Below, piece after piece: positions 1 through 7,646 of a stretch of 34,058 bases of DNA. How positions within the stretch are numbered: the first letter of the stretch is position 1; the number at the start of each line of letters is the position of its first letter. Origin of the DNA: an uncultured Pseudomonadota bacterium. Lineage in GTDB: Bacteria; Pseudomonadota; Alphaproteobacteria; RF32; CAG-239. The position numbers were made by a program, and so were the translations under genes. The stretch covers positions 2,533 through 36,590 of the forward strand of contig CACWUA010000007.1 of NCBI GenBank assembly GCA_902763905.1. Reading direction: 5' to 3'. Under the pieces are notes generated by a model that had not been told where the DNA came from, ran no database searches, and saw only the letters and a program-made list of their open reading frames with translations.

Positions 1-335
1 AGACCGATACGAGTGCACAAGCCGATTATTTAGCCAAGAAAGTCGCCAATTTTCGCATTTTTACCGATGAAAATGATAAAATGAATTTATCACTATCCGA
101 TGTTGGCGGTGAGATTCTGGCCGTGTCGCAATTTACGTTGGCTGCAGATTTGAGCCGCGGCAACCGACCGGGGTTTGATACGGCCGCCGCACCGCAAGAG
201 GCCGAACCTCTGTATGAGTACTTTGTGCAAAAACTGCGCGAATATAATATTCCCGTACAAACCGGAATTTTTCAGGCAGATATGAAAGTCGCCCTTATCA
301 ACGACGGCCCTTGCACTTTTATTTTGCAAAAATAA
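1..335 (+). CDS. dtd: D-aminoacyl-tRNA deacylase, 3' part
   Basis: Hydrolyses D-amino acids from mischarged tRNAs in the cytosol. The reading frame is open to the window edge (first full codon at base 3), leaving about 110 residues; E. coli DTD is 145 residues, so roughly the first 35 are outside. Seen in the sequence are the SQFTL motif (residues near base 129) followed by GNRPGF, and the C-terminal NDGPCT motif close to the stop. These two motifs form the DTD active site across the dimer interface. An ATG at base 81 is internal to the conserved fold and is not the start. No terminator hairpin is obvious directly after the stop. Confidence 0.93.
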   Translation, partial: TDTSAQADYLAKKVANFRIFTDENDKMNLSLSDVGGEILAVSQFTLAADLSRGNRPGFDTAAAPQEAEPLYEYFVQKLREYNIPVQTGIFQADMKVALINDGPCTFILQK

Positions 336-937
336 TTGACTTTAAATTACTTGTCTCCATAAGTTAAAATTTTTATTTTCTAAAATTGCGGCATTAGCCG
401 AAACGGTTGACGGTACAGCTGCATGATTTGCCGATTTATGGCTGAATATTATAAAAAACACGTTGTAATAAATATAAGTTTCGGTCTTATATTTAGTTGC
501 GCTCCATAGCGTCTGTTTTCTCAATAAATTTTACGAATCGAGATAAATTGCGTTTTTTATTTATATTCAATTAGTTACTAACCCAATTATTTGCATAATA
601 TATAAATCAAATAAATAATTTAAATAATTTTCTCAGTTTTTCTTAAATGCTTTGATTTATATTTACTTTGTAAATTCAACACATTATCAATCATTTGTCA
701 GTAATTTCGTAATTTTATGGTTGATTCTCGATTGATAAGTTGTATCTATAACCGTGTTAAGAGTATTTATTACATATTATTCGTAATAGAATATATATTG
801 TTTTATATACTTTTAACGCGAGTTTAATCAATAAAAGTTTTAGAATAAACAAGTTATTGATTATATTGGGTTTAACTTTTGAACTTTGAGGACATTTTAG
901 ATGAACTTGAATTTCAAACTTTTAAAGGAGAAGAACT
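336..937. other. AT-rich intergenic region upstream of the cold-shock gene
   Basis: About 600 bases with no convincing gene. The stretch is very AT-rich. A 9-bp inverted repeat, TTATCAATC at 684–692 and GATTGATAA at 730–738, is the clearest structure and could be an operator. The cold-shock promoter should lie here, but many AT-rich hexamers compete and I cannot pick one. A long 5' leader would fit known cold-shock mRNAs. Confidence 0.5.
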
Positions 938-966
938 ATGTATACAGGAAACGTAAAGTGGTTTAA
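901..966 (+). CDS. Possible 21-codon upstream ORF overlapping the cold-shock start
   Basis: ATG at 901 is preceded by GAGGA at 888–892 with 8-nt spacing. It reads 21 codons to TAA at 964–966, in a different frame from the cold-shock gene, whose start at 938 lies inside it. The peptide is short and lysine-rich (begins MNLNFKLLKEK). It could be a leader peptide that couples or competes with translation of the downstream gene, or it could be chance. Function is not known. Confidence 0.25.
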   Translation: MNLNFKLLKEKNYVYRKRKVV

Positions 967-1141
967 TACTCGTAAAGGTTATGGATTTATCGAGCCGTCT
1001 GATGGCGGTAAAGATATATTCGTACACATTACCAAACTCGAAGAAAAGGGTATTCGCCGCTTGTACGAAGGTCAGCGGGTAAGTTATGAGCCATACGATG
1101 ACCGCGGACGTATCGCCGCCGGCAATATCGTATTGCTCTGA
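938..1141 (+). CDS. Cold-shock domain protein (CspA family)
   Basis: A 67-residue single-domain nucleic-acid-binding protein, the usual length for the Csp family. It binds single-stranded RNA/DNA and acts as an RNA chaperone. Both RNA-binding motifs are visible: RNP1 KGYGFI (residues 13–18) and RNP2 DIFVHI (about residues 26–31), plus the N-terminal G-x-VKWFN signature. The start is fixed by AAAGGAG at 924–930, 7 nt before the ATG. It stands alone, with a long AT-rich leader upstream and a strong terminator downstream, a typical arrangement for csp genes. Which paralogue it is cannot be told from sequence alone, so no symbol is given. Confidence 0.95.
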   Translation: MYTGNVKWFNTRKGYGFIEPSDGGKDIFVHITKLEEKGIRRLYEGQRVSYEPYDDRGRIAAGNIVLL

Positions 1142-1198
1142 TTGAACTGACTTTGTATTTTCGGAGTTTCTTCTCCGGAATATTTATCTGGAACTACC

Positions 1199-1257
1199 AA
1201 TCACCGCCGATGGCTTTATGCCTCCGGCGGTGATTGCTTTATACATCTTTTTATTTT
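1199..1257 (+). terminator. Rho-independent terminator after the cold-shock gene
   Basis: Perfect 11-bp stem AATCACCGCCG (1199–1209) with CGGCGGTGATT (1225–1235), an inner GGC/GCC extension, followed by a T-rich tail. A smaller hairpin CGGAG/CTCCG (1162–1177) lies just upstream. Confidence 0.85.
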
Positions 1258-1277
1258 TAAATTTTCACAAAAACCAC

Positions 1278-1305
1278 TTGACATTTTGTACAAAAAATAT
1301 AGAAT
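1278..1305 (+). promoter_or_regulatory. Sigma-70-type promoter for the 1350 gene
   Basis: TTGACA at 1278–1283, 16-nt spacer, TAGAAT at 1300–1305. It predicts a leader of about 37 nt with no Shine-Dalgarno sequence. Confidence 0.65.
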
Positions 1306-1349
1306 CAGTGTAGTTTTATCATTATTGTATCACCAAAATTTTTTAGAGT

Positions 1350-2120
1350 ATGATTTTGAACTATGTGACTTGTTCCGGAACCAATGAGTTTACCGACATT
1401 AGAGAGCTTATTGATTTAATGCAAGAGTATCCACTCGGTGAGATTGCCGTACAGGTATCCGAAAAACAATCACCTGCCGGCGGTGCACGGATTGAATGGG
1501 TACGGGAACTTTCGGCCTATCTGAAAGATAACGGTCTTAGCATTAATGCCGCTTTGCATATTAATCGCAGGTGGGTGGAAGAACTATGTCGCGGTATTGT
1601 GGTACCGGAGTTACAAGAGCTTATCGACCTGCAAGATGTTGATGGGCTGCCATTATTCAGGCGCTTGCAGCTTAATTTCAAACTCGGCCGCGATGATGTT
1701 CATGCCGACTGTGACGAAACACTGATCATGCTGCAGCATCAAATTAAGCGCCGTTTCATTCTTTCATACAATGAAAGCAATGAGCGTCTGATTCGTCAGC
1801 TTTATCTCTTGGGACTGCGTTTTGATTGTCTGTTTGATGCGTCTTTTGGTGCCGGTGTTTTACCGGATACCCGCAGAGCTCCGGTATTTAGCGATATTCT
1901 GCAAGGTTACGCCGGTGGAATTACGCCGGACAATGTTCGCATTGAGCTTGATAAGATTGCCAATGCCGTTACCAATGCTGCATTCCTCGGCAATATCTAT
2001 ATTGATGCCCAGAAGGGATTGGAAGATGAACAAACGCATCTCTCGCTTGAAAAGTGCCGTCGTTACCTATTTAACGCTACGTACTGGTATAAGCAGTATC
2101 GCTATGTCAGAAGTTATTAA
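1350..2120 (+). CDS. Unknown protein resembling phosphoribosylanthranilate isomerase (TIM barrel)
   Basis: A 256-residue soluble protein. The segment GYAGGITPDNV (about residues 189–199) matches the phosphate-binding loop of TrpF-type isomerases (usually GGLxPxNV), and FDASFGAG (about residues 162–169) also recalls that family. The catalytic Cys/Asp pair of TrpF cannot be assigned with certainty, although an N-terminal Cys lies at TCSG (residue 8). No trp genes are near, so tryptophan synthesis is not implied by context. It may be a TIM-barrel protein with a different sugar-phosphate substrate. No Shine-Dalgarno precedes the ATG. The next gene follows after 25 nt and shares its terminator at 2582, so the two probably form one transcript. 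Confidence 0.6.
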   Translation: MILNYVTCSGTNEFTDIRELIDLMQEYPLGEIAVQVSEKQSPAGGARIEWVRELSAYLKDNGLSINAALHINRRWVEELCRGIVVPELQELIDLQDVDGLPLFRRLQLNFKLGRDDVHADCDETLIMLQHQIKRRFILSYNESNERLIRQLYLLGLRFDCLFDASFGAGVLPDTRRAPVFSDILQGYAGGITPDNVRIELDKIANAVTNAAFLGNIYIDAQKGLEDEQTHLSLEKCRRYLFNATYWYKQYRYVRSY

Positions 2121-2145
2121 CAGTTGAACCCAAAAACGTCAAAAG

Positions 2146-2577
2146 ATGATGGAATTTATTCAAAGATGTGAGTTTCTGTGCTATTTATTTTTGGCACTTT
2201 CGACTATTTGTTTTTTAGTCGTGTTTTTTTCCAGTTGGTATGGAAGCGAACGTCCGCGCCGTTTCTGGCTTGCACGTCTGACTTACAAGGAAGACAAAGA
2301 AATGCAAAGTTTTGTCCGCGTTGCGTGGTTGTTGGCATTAATCTCTGGTCTGATCAGCTCGTTCTGCCTGATGCTGTGTATGAATCTTGAGGGCTTCTGG
2401 CTGTGTTTGGCACAAACTCTCTATTGGTTTGTTGCGGCGTGGATCCTTGCTAAAGTCATTTTGGCGGCCATTATTGCGTTTCAGTACATCGGTTATGCCG
2501 TTATCCGACTTAAAAATTGGATATTGCACGACAAACCGCTGTTTCCGAAATACGAAAAGATATCAGCACGTCACTAA
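2146..2577 (+). CDS. Unknown inner-membrane protein, three to four helices
   Basis: A 143-residue protein of no recognised family. Hydrophobic segments lie at about residues 10–30, 58–80 and 84–116 (the last long enough for two passes). Between the first two is a basic/aromatic loop (SERPRRFWLARLTYKEDKE), and the C-terminus is basic (LFPKYEKISARH). The start is either ATG of the pair at 2146/2149; neither has a Shine-Dalgarno sequence. It follows the TIM-barrel gene by 25 nt on the same strand and ends just before a terminator, so the two are probably co-transcribed. Confidence 0.7.
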   Translation: MMEFIQRCEFLCYLFLALSTICFLVVFFSSWYGSERPRRFWLARLTYKEDKEMQSFVRVAWLLALISGLISSFCLMLCMNLEGFWLCLAQTLYWFVAAWILAKVILAAIIAFQYIGYAVIRLKNWILHDKPLFPKYEKISARH

Positions 2578-2581
2578 AGAT

Positions 2582-2618
2582 AAAACCGTCGGTTTAATTA
2601 CCGGCGGTTTTGCTTTTT
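2582..2618 (+). terminator. Terminator between convergent transcripts
   Basis: AAAACCGTCGG (2582–2592) pairs with CCGGCGGTTTT (2601–2611) with one T-G wobble, followed by GCTTTTTT. On the minus strand the same hairpin is followed by a short T-run after the superoxide reductase gene, so it may act both ways. Confidence 0.8.
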
Positions 2619-2631
2619 TAAATCAATATAT

Positions 2632-3006
2632 TTATATTGCCACCGACCACAAGCCGTGCAAATTACAATATTCATAAACCTTCAGCAGTTTATCGCCGTC
2701 GGCCACATAAAAATCCGCAGCAGGCTTTTCTTCCGGTTGTAAATATTTAATCTGTACGCCGTTTTGAGTTTCCAACGCAATCCATTGAATAAAGTGCGCT
2801 GCAATCATCGGATGGTCAACACTGCCGATGTTGACGTGAATTTTGTTCCCCTCACGACTCCAAACCGGCACATGCTTTTCCGTCGCGGCATCAACGGTAT
2901 TTTCGGTTAAACGCTCCATTTCTTCGCCGCAACAAATCATCGGCACACCTGATTTATACATCATCATAACCAGATTGCCACAGTGTTTACATTTATAAAA
3001 TTCCAT
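2632..3006 (-). CDS. dfx: Superoxide reductase (desulfoferrodoxin, two-iron type)
   Basis: Reduces superoxide to hydrogen peroxide without making oxygen; a cytosolic oxygen-defence enzyme of anaerobes and microaerophiles. The 124-residue length is typical. The N-terminal desulforedoxin-like centre is complete (Cys6, Cys9, Cys25, Cys26). The catalytic Fe site ligands are visible: His45 in EKHVP, His65, His71, Cys114 and His117 (CNLHG), with the catalytic Glu43-Lys44 pair. The start codon shares its A with the stop of the preceding gene (TAATG), so translation is probably coupled. A GGAG Shine-Dalgarno lies upstream inside the previous gene's end. Confidence 0.95.
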   Translation of the reverse strand: MEFYKCKHCGNLVMMMYKSGVPMICCGEEMERLTENTVDAATEKHVPVWSREGNKIHVNIGSVDHPMIAAHFIQWIALETQNGVQIKYLQPEEKPAADFYVADGDKLLKVYEYCNLHGLWSVAI

Positions 3007-3980
3007 TAATTTTCTCCTTCTGACTGTTGTTTATTATTTTTAGCGCAATAACCGTTTTGCTGCATATAATACATCAATGCGATATCAGCATCCCGCACTT
3101 CTTTTGAAGGCTCGGCATCAATATCTTCCGGTTCTTTATTGGCGGCTATAATATCGGCAAAATACGGCAGCAATTCGGCAACAACCTCAGGTGATAAAAT
3201 ACAGGTATAGCCGTAATCGGCTGTACTTCCCTCCAATTCCATATCCAACTCATTTTCCAAATATATCATACAAAGATTATTTTTATACTCAGCGCTTAAT
3301 CCCCTTGTAGCCACCGCATCAGCAAGATTTTCATGCTCTTTCAAGCCTAAATATTCTTGTTGGTTGGCACAGGCATTAAGTGCATAAATCAAGCCGTTGT
3401 ACACGTATTTCGGAAAATATTTATAATCAGCAATATCTTTATTTCTCAGCAATATTTCCAAATCATCAAAACTGTGAATATTTGCCAATAATGAAGTCGG
3501 TACGTTCAAATAATAGTTGCCGTATTTAATAAGGCATTTTTCGTTTTGCATTCCGATAATCTCAAGAGTTATACCGTCTTTGGTTTGATTATCCTGACGA
3601 CATACCAATAAAGAATCCATAAATTCCGGTTCAAACACCTCAACTTGAATTTCGACTTCTTCTTCGGCTGAGGATATATCTGCCTCACTTTCTTTAGGTT
3701 CTGCCTTTGCATCATTGTTAATAACAGGATTTTGTGCAGATTGAAGTGTATCTGATGGCTGAGGTGTGGAATCATCCGTTTTGTTTCCGAGCTCTGCCGA
3801 TAAATTCTCCTGATTTTCTATATTTGTCTCGTTTTTTGCCGCAATTTCGGCTTCATTATCTTCAACTTCTATTCCTTTCAGCATTTCTGCCAAATCTGCC
3901 TCTTGTGCAACAGCCGGAACAGTATATCCGCAAATACTCAAAAACAAAATTCCCCACAAATTTACAGTATATCGACGCAT
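3006..3980 (-). CDS. Unknown exported protein coupled to superoxide reductase
   Basis: A 324-residue protein of no family I recognise. The N-terminus is a clear Sec signal peptide: two arginines, a hydrophobic core (LWGILFLSICGYTV) and an AVA cleavage site before Gln26. Residues about 27–115 are acidic, Glu/Ala/Asn/Ser-rich and probably disordered. The rest (about 120–310) looks folded, with several Cys residues that could form disulphides in the periplasm. The ATG is preceded by GGAGG with good spacing. The stop overlaps the start of dfx by one base. The coupling suggests joint expression with oxygen defence, but no function can be assigned. Confidence 0.8.
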   Translation of the reverse strand: MRRYTVNLWGILFLSICGYTVPAVAQEADLAEMLKGIEVEDNEAEIAAKNETNIENQENLSAELGNKTDDSTPQPSDTLQSAQNPVINNDAKAEPKESEADISSAEEEVEIQVEVFEPEFMDSLLVCRQDNQTKDGITLEIIGMQNEKCLIKYGNYYLNVPTSLLANIHSFDDLEILLRNKDIADYKYFPKYVYNGLIYALNACANQQEYLGLKEHENLADAVATRGLSAEYKNNLCMIYLENELDMELEGSTADYGYTCILSPEVVAELLPYFADIIAANKEPEDIDAEPSKEVRDADIALMYYMQQNGYCAKNNKQQSEGEN

Positions 3981-4410
3981 TTTAACCTCCGCTTATAATC
4001 AAACCTCATTGAGTATAGTCGAAGTAATTATAAAAATAAAACATTTTTATTGATTTATGCATAAAAAGAAAGGAGATGTCGCTAATGACACCCCTCTCCC
4101 CCGCCTTATCGAATTTGCTGCAACGGTAAAAAAATAATACACAACGTTGTCTCAATATTCAACAAAGGCCTGACACGCAGCATATCCGGTAAAATAATTA
4201 TTCAATTATTTAATCTGTTACGATGCTTTTTGTGCCGATTCTTATACAGTTGTTTAGAATTTAATTGCTTAAAGAACATCACAATCTGTTAAGAACACCA
4301 AAGATATATTTCAATAAATTCCAATTTCAATCATAACCAAACCAAAGAATATATTTTGCTTGCATGATTGTGGCGGATATGGTATATTTCAGTCTGCTGA
4401 AAGGAAAGAA
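3981..4410. other. Intergenic region between divergent genes, with a possible mini-ORF
   Basis: About 430 bases between the exported-protein gene (minus) and the repeat-protein gene (plus). It holds the promoters of both, a 10-bp palindrome ACAACGTTGT (around 4141–4151), an AT-rich hairpin AAATAATT/AATTATTT near 4194–4213, and the mini-ORF at 4085–4129. No RNA gene is recognised. Confidence 0.5.
4085..4129 (+). CDS. Possible 14-residue peptide with a strong ribosome-binding site
   Basis: GAAAGGAG at 4068–4075 sits 9 nt before ATG at 4085, which reads 14 codons (MTPLSPALSNLLQR) to TAA. The ribosome-binding site is better than those of many real genes here. It could be a small protein or a leader peptide for the gene at 4411. 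Nothing in the residues points to a function. Confidence 0.3.
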   Translation: MTPLSPALSNLLQR

Positions 4411-6066
4411 ATGTCGGTTGCCTACAAAGAAACCATCAAAAATGAAAAATTCGGATATAAAGAAATAGTCCGACAATATGATAATGGCGACATTGAGGAA
4501 CTTTATACCGAATATGACCAACGGCATCAGCAAGATAAAATACTTCATCGCACCATCAAACACCCTGACGGTTCTGCTGAAAGCTATAATCAATGGAATC
4601 AACTGGAACATCGGACTTTGAGTGACGGCACCTCACTCGATTATAATAATGGTATTTTACATACCAAATGTTTATCCGACGGCACAAAAGAAGAATATTT
4701 CGACAACGGGCAGATTTCTTTATATAAAAATTCCGACGGATCATTGATAATGAGCTATTATAAAAATGGCGAAAAGTCTATGACAGCAGACTATAAAAAC
4801 AAACATTTTATCGCCTACTCCGCCGATGGCGAAATCAAATTTAACTTAACGCCGGAGCAATCATATATCAATACCCGATACTATCCCGTCATCAAACTAG
4901 GGATCAAAGACCGTAATCATGAAAACCATTGGCAGGAAAATGCCGTACTTAATCCGAATAAAAAGACCATACTGTTTTTCGGCGGAAGCGGCACCTATGA
5001 CGGAAAGGCAGCCAACGGTTATCTTAACTCGGTGATTGATATTTTCGGTATGTCCGGCACACAAATTGCCGACACACAACTTGTATCCGCTTATCGTTCT
5101 ATAAAACACGAAACACTGGGACACTATATATCTTTGACCGACAACGGATTTGATATAAAAGAATATAAAAAACAAACCTATAAAAAAGAAATTCTATCAA
5201 AACTTATGCCGTTTATGGCACAGCAATACAACGGTGCTTGGGAGCGTATTCCGCCGCAGCGGTTGTACGCTAATTTCCGCAATCTGATGCTGATAAGTCA
5301 TTGCTACGGAACCAAAGATATTTATAATGTCGCCGATATTTTGCGGCAAACATTGAACAAACTCGGATATAGCACAGATATACAAAAACATGCTTTAAGT
5401 CAGATAATTTGCATTACCAATAACACACAGCACGATTTTAGCACTAAAACGGGTTTTACCGCCTATCATCGTTATTCGGTATTTGACGGACAATGGAAAA
5501 AGCAATACAACAAGCAATATTCCGACAATTATCCGGTGTTTTTGGAAGATTATCCGGCATTTCATCAATATAAAAAATCCAAAACCGCTTTCATTAACTT
5601 AAATAAAAAAGAAATGTTGCTGGTCTTTAACAAGGTTCTGCATTATCAATGCGGCAAAGATGAGCATAACTCCGCCTTTTGGACTGTTGATAGAAAGCTG
5701 TTAACCTCGGCCGGCAAGATGCAGGCTGAGCTCATTAAAAGTATCGGTCAGCATTGGTTTGACGACAACAACGAAATCACGAGTGCCGCCGATTTTATGA
5801 AACAAAGCACGCAAAACCTGAAACTGCGTCAACAAATCTCCGCTGCTTTCATCAACGGGCGTAAGTTACAAAAAGATAAAATCAATCCGCTGCATAATCA
5901 CTCGATTTTAAGCTCTGCCTACCAAAAATTCAAAAGCATGGGATTTTCTCCGGAAAAACACGGCGTCTGGAAACTGCTGTCCGAACAGGCAAAAAAAGAT
6001 ACTCCGCAAGAAAGATGTGCGGGATTATATATGGATGTGCTGCTTAACCTTAAGGCGCGCAACTAA
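4411..6066 (+). CDS. YwqK/MORN-like repeat protein with a C-terminal hydrolase-like domain
   Basis: A 551-residue protein of unknown function. The ATG at 4411 is chosen over one at 4360 because AAAGGAAAG lies just before it. Residues about 15–145 hold repeats of about 20 residues with the pattern DGTxxxYxNGQ (for example DGTKEEYFDNGQIS). From about residue 185 the protein changes character: KKTILFFGGSGTYDG resembles an alpha/beta-hydrolase beta-strand and oxyanion loop, and LMLISHCYGTKD resembles a nucleophile elbow with Cys in the nucleophile place; DEHNS further on could supply the His. No signal peptide is seen. This hydrolase reading is inference. The stop overlaps that of the convergent acetyltransferase by 4 bases. 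A second protein with the same repeats lies at 23193. Confidence 0.75.
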   Translation: MSVAYKETIKNEKFGYKEIVRQYDNGDIEELYTEYDQRHQQDKILHRTIKHPDGSAESYNQWNQLEHRTLSDGTSLDYNNGILHTKCLSDGTKEEYFDNGQISLYKNSDGSLIMSYYKNGEKSMTADYKNKHFIAYSADGEIKFNLTPEQSYINTRYYPVIKLGIKDRNHENHWQENAVLNPNKKTILFFGGSGTYDGKAANGYLNSVIDIFGMSGTQIADTQLVSAYRSIKHETLGHYISLTDNGFDIKEYKKQTYKKEILSKLMPFMAQQYNGAWERIPPQRLYANFRNLMLISHCYGTKDIYNVADILRQTLNKLGYSTDIQKHALSQIICITNNTQHDFSTKTGFTAYHRYSVFDGQWKKQYNKQYSDNYPVFLEDYPAFHQYKKSKTAFINLNKKEMLLVFNKVLHYQCGKDEHNSAFWTVDRKLLTSAGKMQAELIKSIGQHWFDDNNEITSAADFMKQSTQNLKLRQQISAAFINGRKLQKDKINPLHNHSILSSAYQKFKSMGFSPEKHGVWKLLSEQAKKDTPQERCAGLYMDVLLNLKARN

Positions 6067-6629
6067 CCTTTATATTCTGATTTGAGTTTTGACCAGATGT
6101 TGGTATCGACGAATATATTTTCGGTCGGCGAAGTTCTGTCTTGCCGCAAAATGCCGTCGAGATGATATCCGGCCCGCTTTGCCACATTGACGGAACGGGT
6201 ATTGCGTGTGTCGTTAAGAATAGTAATACGGTTAAAGTCGCGGGCAAACACTTCTTTTTCGAGCAATCTGACCGCCTCTTGCATATAGCCGTGCCCCACT
6301 TCCGAGCTGCGCAACCAATAGCCGATTTCCCCACTTTTCCATTCTTTATTAATCTTCATAAAATCAACCGAACCGAGCAACTTTCCGCCGTCTTTTTTTC
6401 TGATGATATAGGCATATCCGACATTTTCTTTACGGTTTTTTTCACACCAATTCAACAGCCAGCCGAATTCATCTTCCGCCGTTTTATTATTAAGCGCCCA
6501 CGGCAACCACGGCAACAAATCTTTGCGGGATTCATCTACCGCCGTAACCAATTCCTCGGCCAACTTAAAAGTAGCGTCGGCACGTTTTAATACAATTTTT
6601 TCTCCTTGAATGATGCGCGGAAAATTCAT
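6063..6629 (-). CDS. GNAT acetyltransferase, RimJ/RimL type
   Basis: Transfers an acetyl group from acetyl-CoA, probably to the N-terminus of a protein (ribosomal-protein alanine acetyltransferase group). The 188-residue length fits. Seen are the early strand with LKRADATFKLAEELV, the GxxGSVDF region, IGYWLRSSEVGHGYMQEAV (acetyl-CoA loop, Q/R-x-x-G-x-G/A variant) and NTRSVNVAKRAGYHLDGILR, a RimJ/L hallmark. I start at the ATG 6629 because GGAGG lies 5 nt upstream; an ATG 12 bases further upstream would overlap that ribosome-binding site. Alternative substrates such as ribosome-unrelated proteins or small molecules are possible. Confidence 0.88.
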   Translation of the reverse strand: MNFPRIIQGEKIVLKRADATFKLAEELVTAVDESRKDLLPWLPWALNNKTAEDEFGWLLNWCEKNRKENVGYAYIIRKKDGGKLLGSVDFMKINKEWKSGEIGYWLRSSEVGHGYMQEAVRLLEKEVFARDFNRITILNDTRNTRSVNVAKRAGYHLDGILRQDRTSPTENIFVDTNIWSKLKSEYKG

Positions 6630-6680
6630 TTTTACCTCCATATTGTTTTAGCATGCTTATTGTATTTCAAATTCGCGACA

Positions 6681-6709
6681 TTGACAACAAAAAATTTACC
6701 GAATATTGA
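6681..6709 (+). promoter_or_regulatory. Promoter of the cation efflux gene
   Basis: TTGACA at 6681–6686, 17-nt spacer, TATTGA at 6704–6709; about 37 nt of leader before the AAGGAG ribosome-binding site. Confidence 0.6.
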
Positions 6710-6752
6710 TATTTATATGCCATAATAGTGCTGTTTAAATAAGGAGACTGAT

Positions 6753-7646
6753 ATGTCGGAACATCATCATGAAATCTGCGACCATCATCACGAAGTCAGT
6801 GCGAAATCCGTAAAATTGCTGATATTTTCTTTTGCCATCAATATGCTGTTGTCGCTGGCCGAGATTATTGGCGGGATTATCGCCGGCAGCGTGGCTCTTA
6901 TCGGCGATGCTCTGCACAATACCTCCGATGCGCTGTCTATTTTGATTGCGGTAATCGCTTATAAAATCGGACACCGCAAAGCCTCGGTAAAATACACCTA
7001 CGGCTTCAAACGTGCGGAAATTATCGGCGGCTTTGTTAACCTTATTTTGCTGTTTATATCCGGTTGTTATTTGCTGATTGAAGGTATCGAACGCCTGATA
7101 AACCCGCAAACAATCGACGGGATGCTGATTGTGATTATTTCGGTTTTGGCGCTGATTATCGATACGGCAACCGCCAAAATATCACATCATCACGCTCATC
7201 ACAATACCAATATGCGTATGGTATTCATTCATAATCTGGCCGATGCGTTGGGTTCAATCGGTGTGATTGTTTCAGGGTTGTGTGTAATGTGGTTCGGTAT
7301 TTATCGCCTTGACGGGATAATTGCCCTACTCATCGCCGCATACATGATTTTTCAGGCGGTGGTATCGTTTCCGAAAATCGTTAATATTTTGATGAATGCG
7401 GCGCCGGAACATCTTAATCGGGATGAGATTGTAAAGGCCGTTTGTGCCATAAAAGGAGTGCGCAACGTTCATCATATTCATCTTTGGAGTGTAAGCGAAC
7501 ATGAGGTTTCATTGGAATGTCATGTAGAAACCGATAATCCGGATGCGATTAAAAAAATATCGCATTTGTTGGCGGAAAAATTCGACATTCATCACAGCAC
7601 CATCCAAACCGAAAGCGGTCATAATTGCCACGATTGCGAGCTCTAA
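6753..7646 (+). CDS. Cation diffusion facilitator (Zn/Co-type metal exporter)
   Basis: Inner-membrane antiporter exporting divalent metal ions, most likely Zn2+ (CzcD/ZitB-like). The 297-residue length and about six membrane helices fit. The metal-site motifs are complete: HNTSD (in GDALHNTSDAL, about residue 50) in helix 2 and HNLAD (about residue 160) in helix 5. The His-rich N-terminus (HHHEICDHHHE) and inter-helix loop (SHHHAHH) are metal-binding segments of this group. The C-terminal cytoplasmic domain contains NVHHIHLWSV and ends with HNCHDCEL. AAGGAG precedes the ATG. The stop overlaps that of convergent nagB by 4 bases. Confidence 0.93.
   Translation: MSEHHHEICDHHHEVSAKSVKLLIFSFAINMLLSLAEIIGGIIAGSVALIGDALHNTSDALSILIAVIAYKIGHRKASVKYTYGFKRAEIIGGFVNLILLFISGCYLLIEGIERLINPQTIDGMLIVIISVLALIIDTATAKISHHHAHHNTNMRMVFIHNLADALGSIGVIVSGLCVMWFGIYRLDGIIALLIAAYMIFQAVVSFPKIVNILMNAAPEHLNRDEIVKAVCAIKGVRNVHHIHLWSVSEHEVSLECHVETDNPDAIKKISHLLAEKFDIHHSTIQTESGHNCHDCEL

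Noticed and set aside
4360..4410. Upstream start for the repeat protein
   Set aside because: No ribosome-binding site, whereas the ATG at 4411 has AAAGGAAAG.
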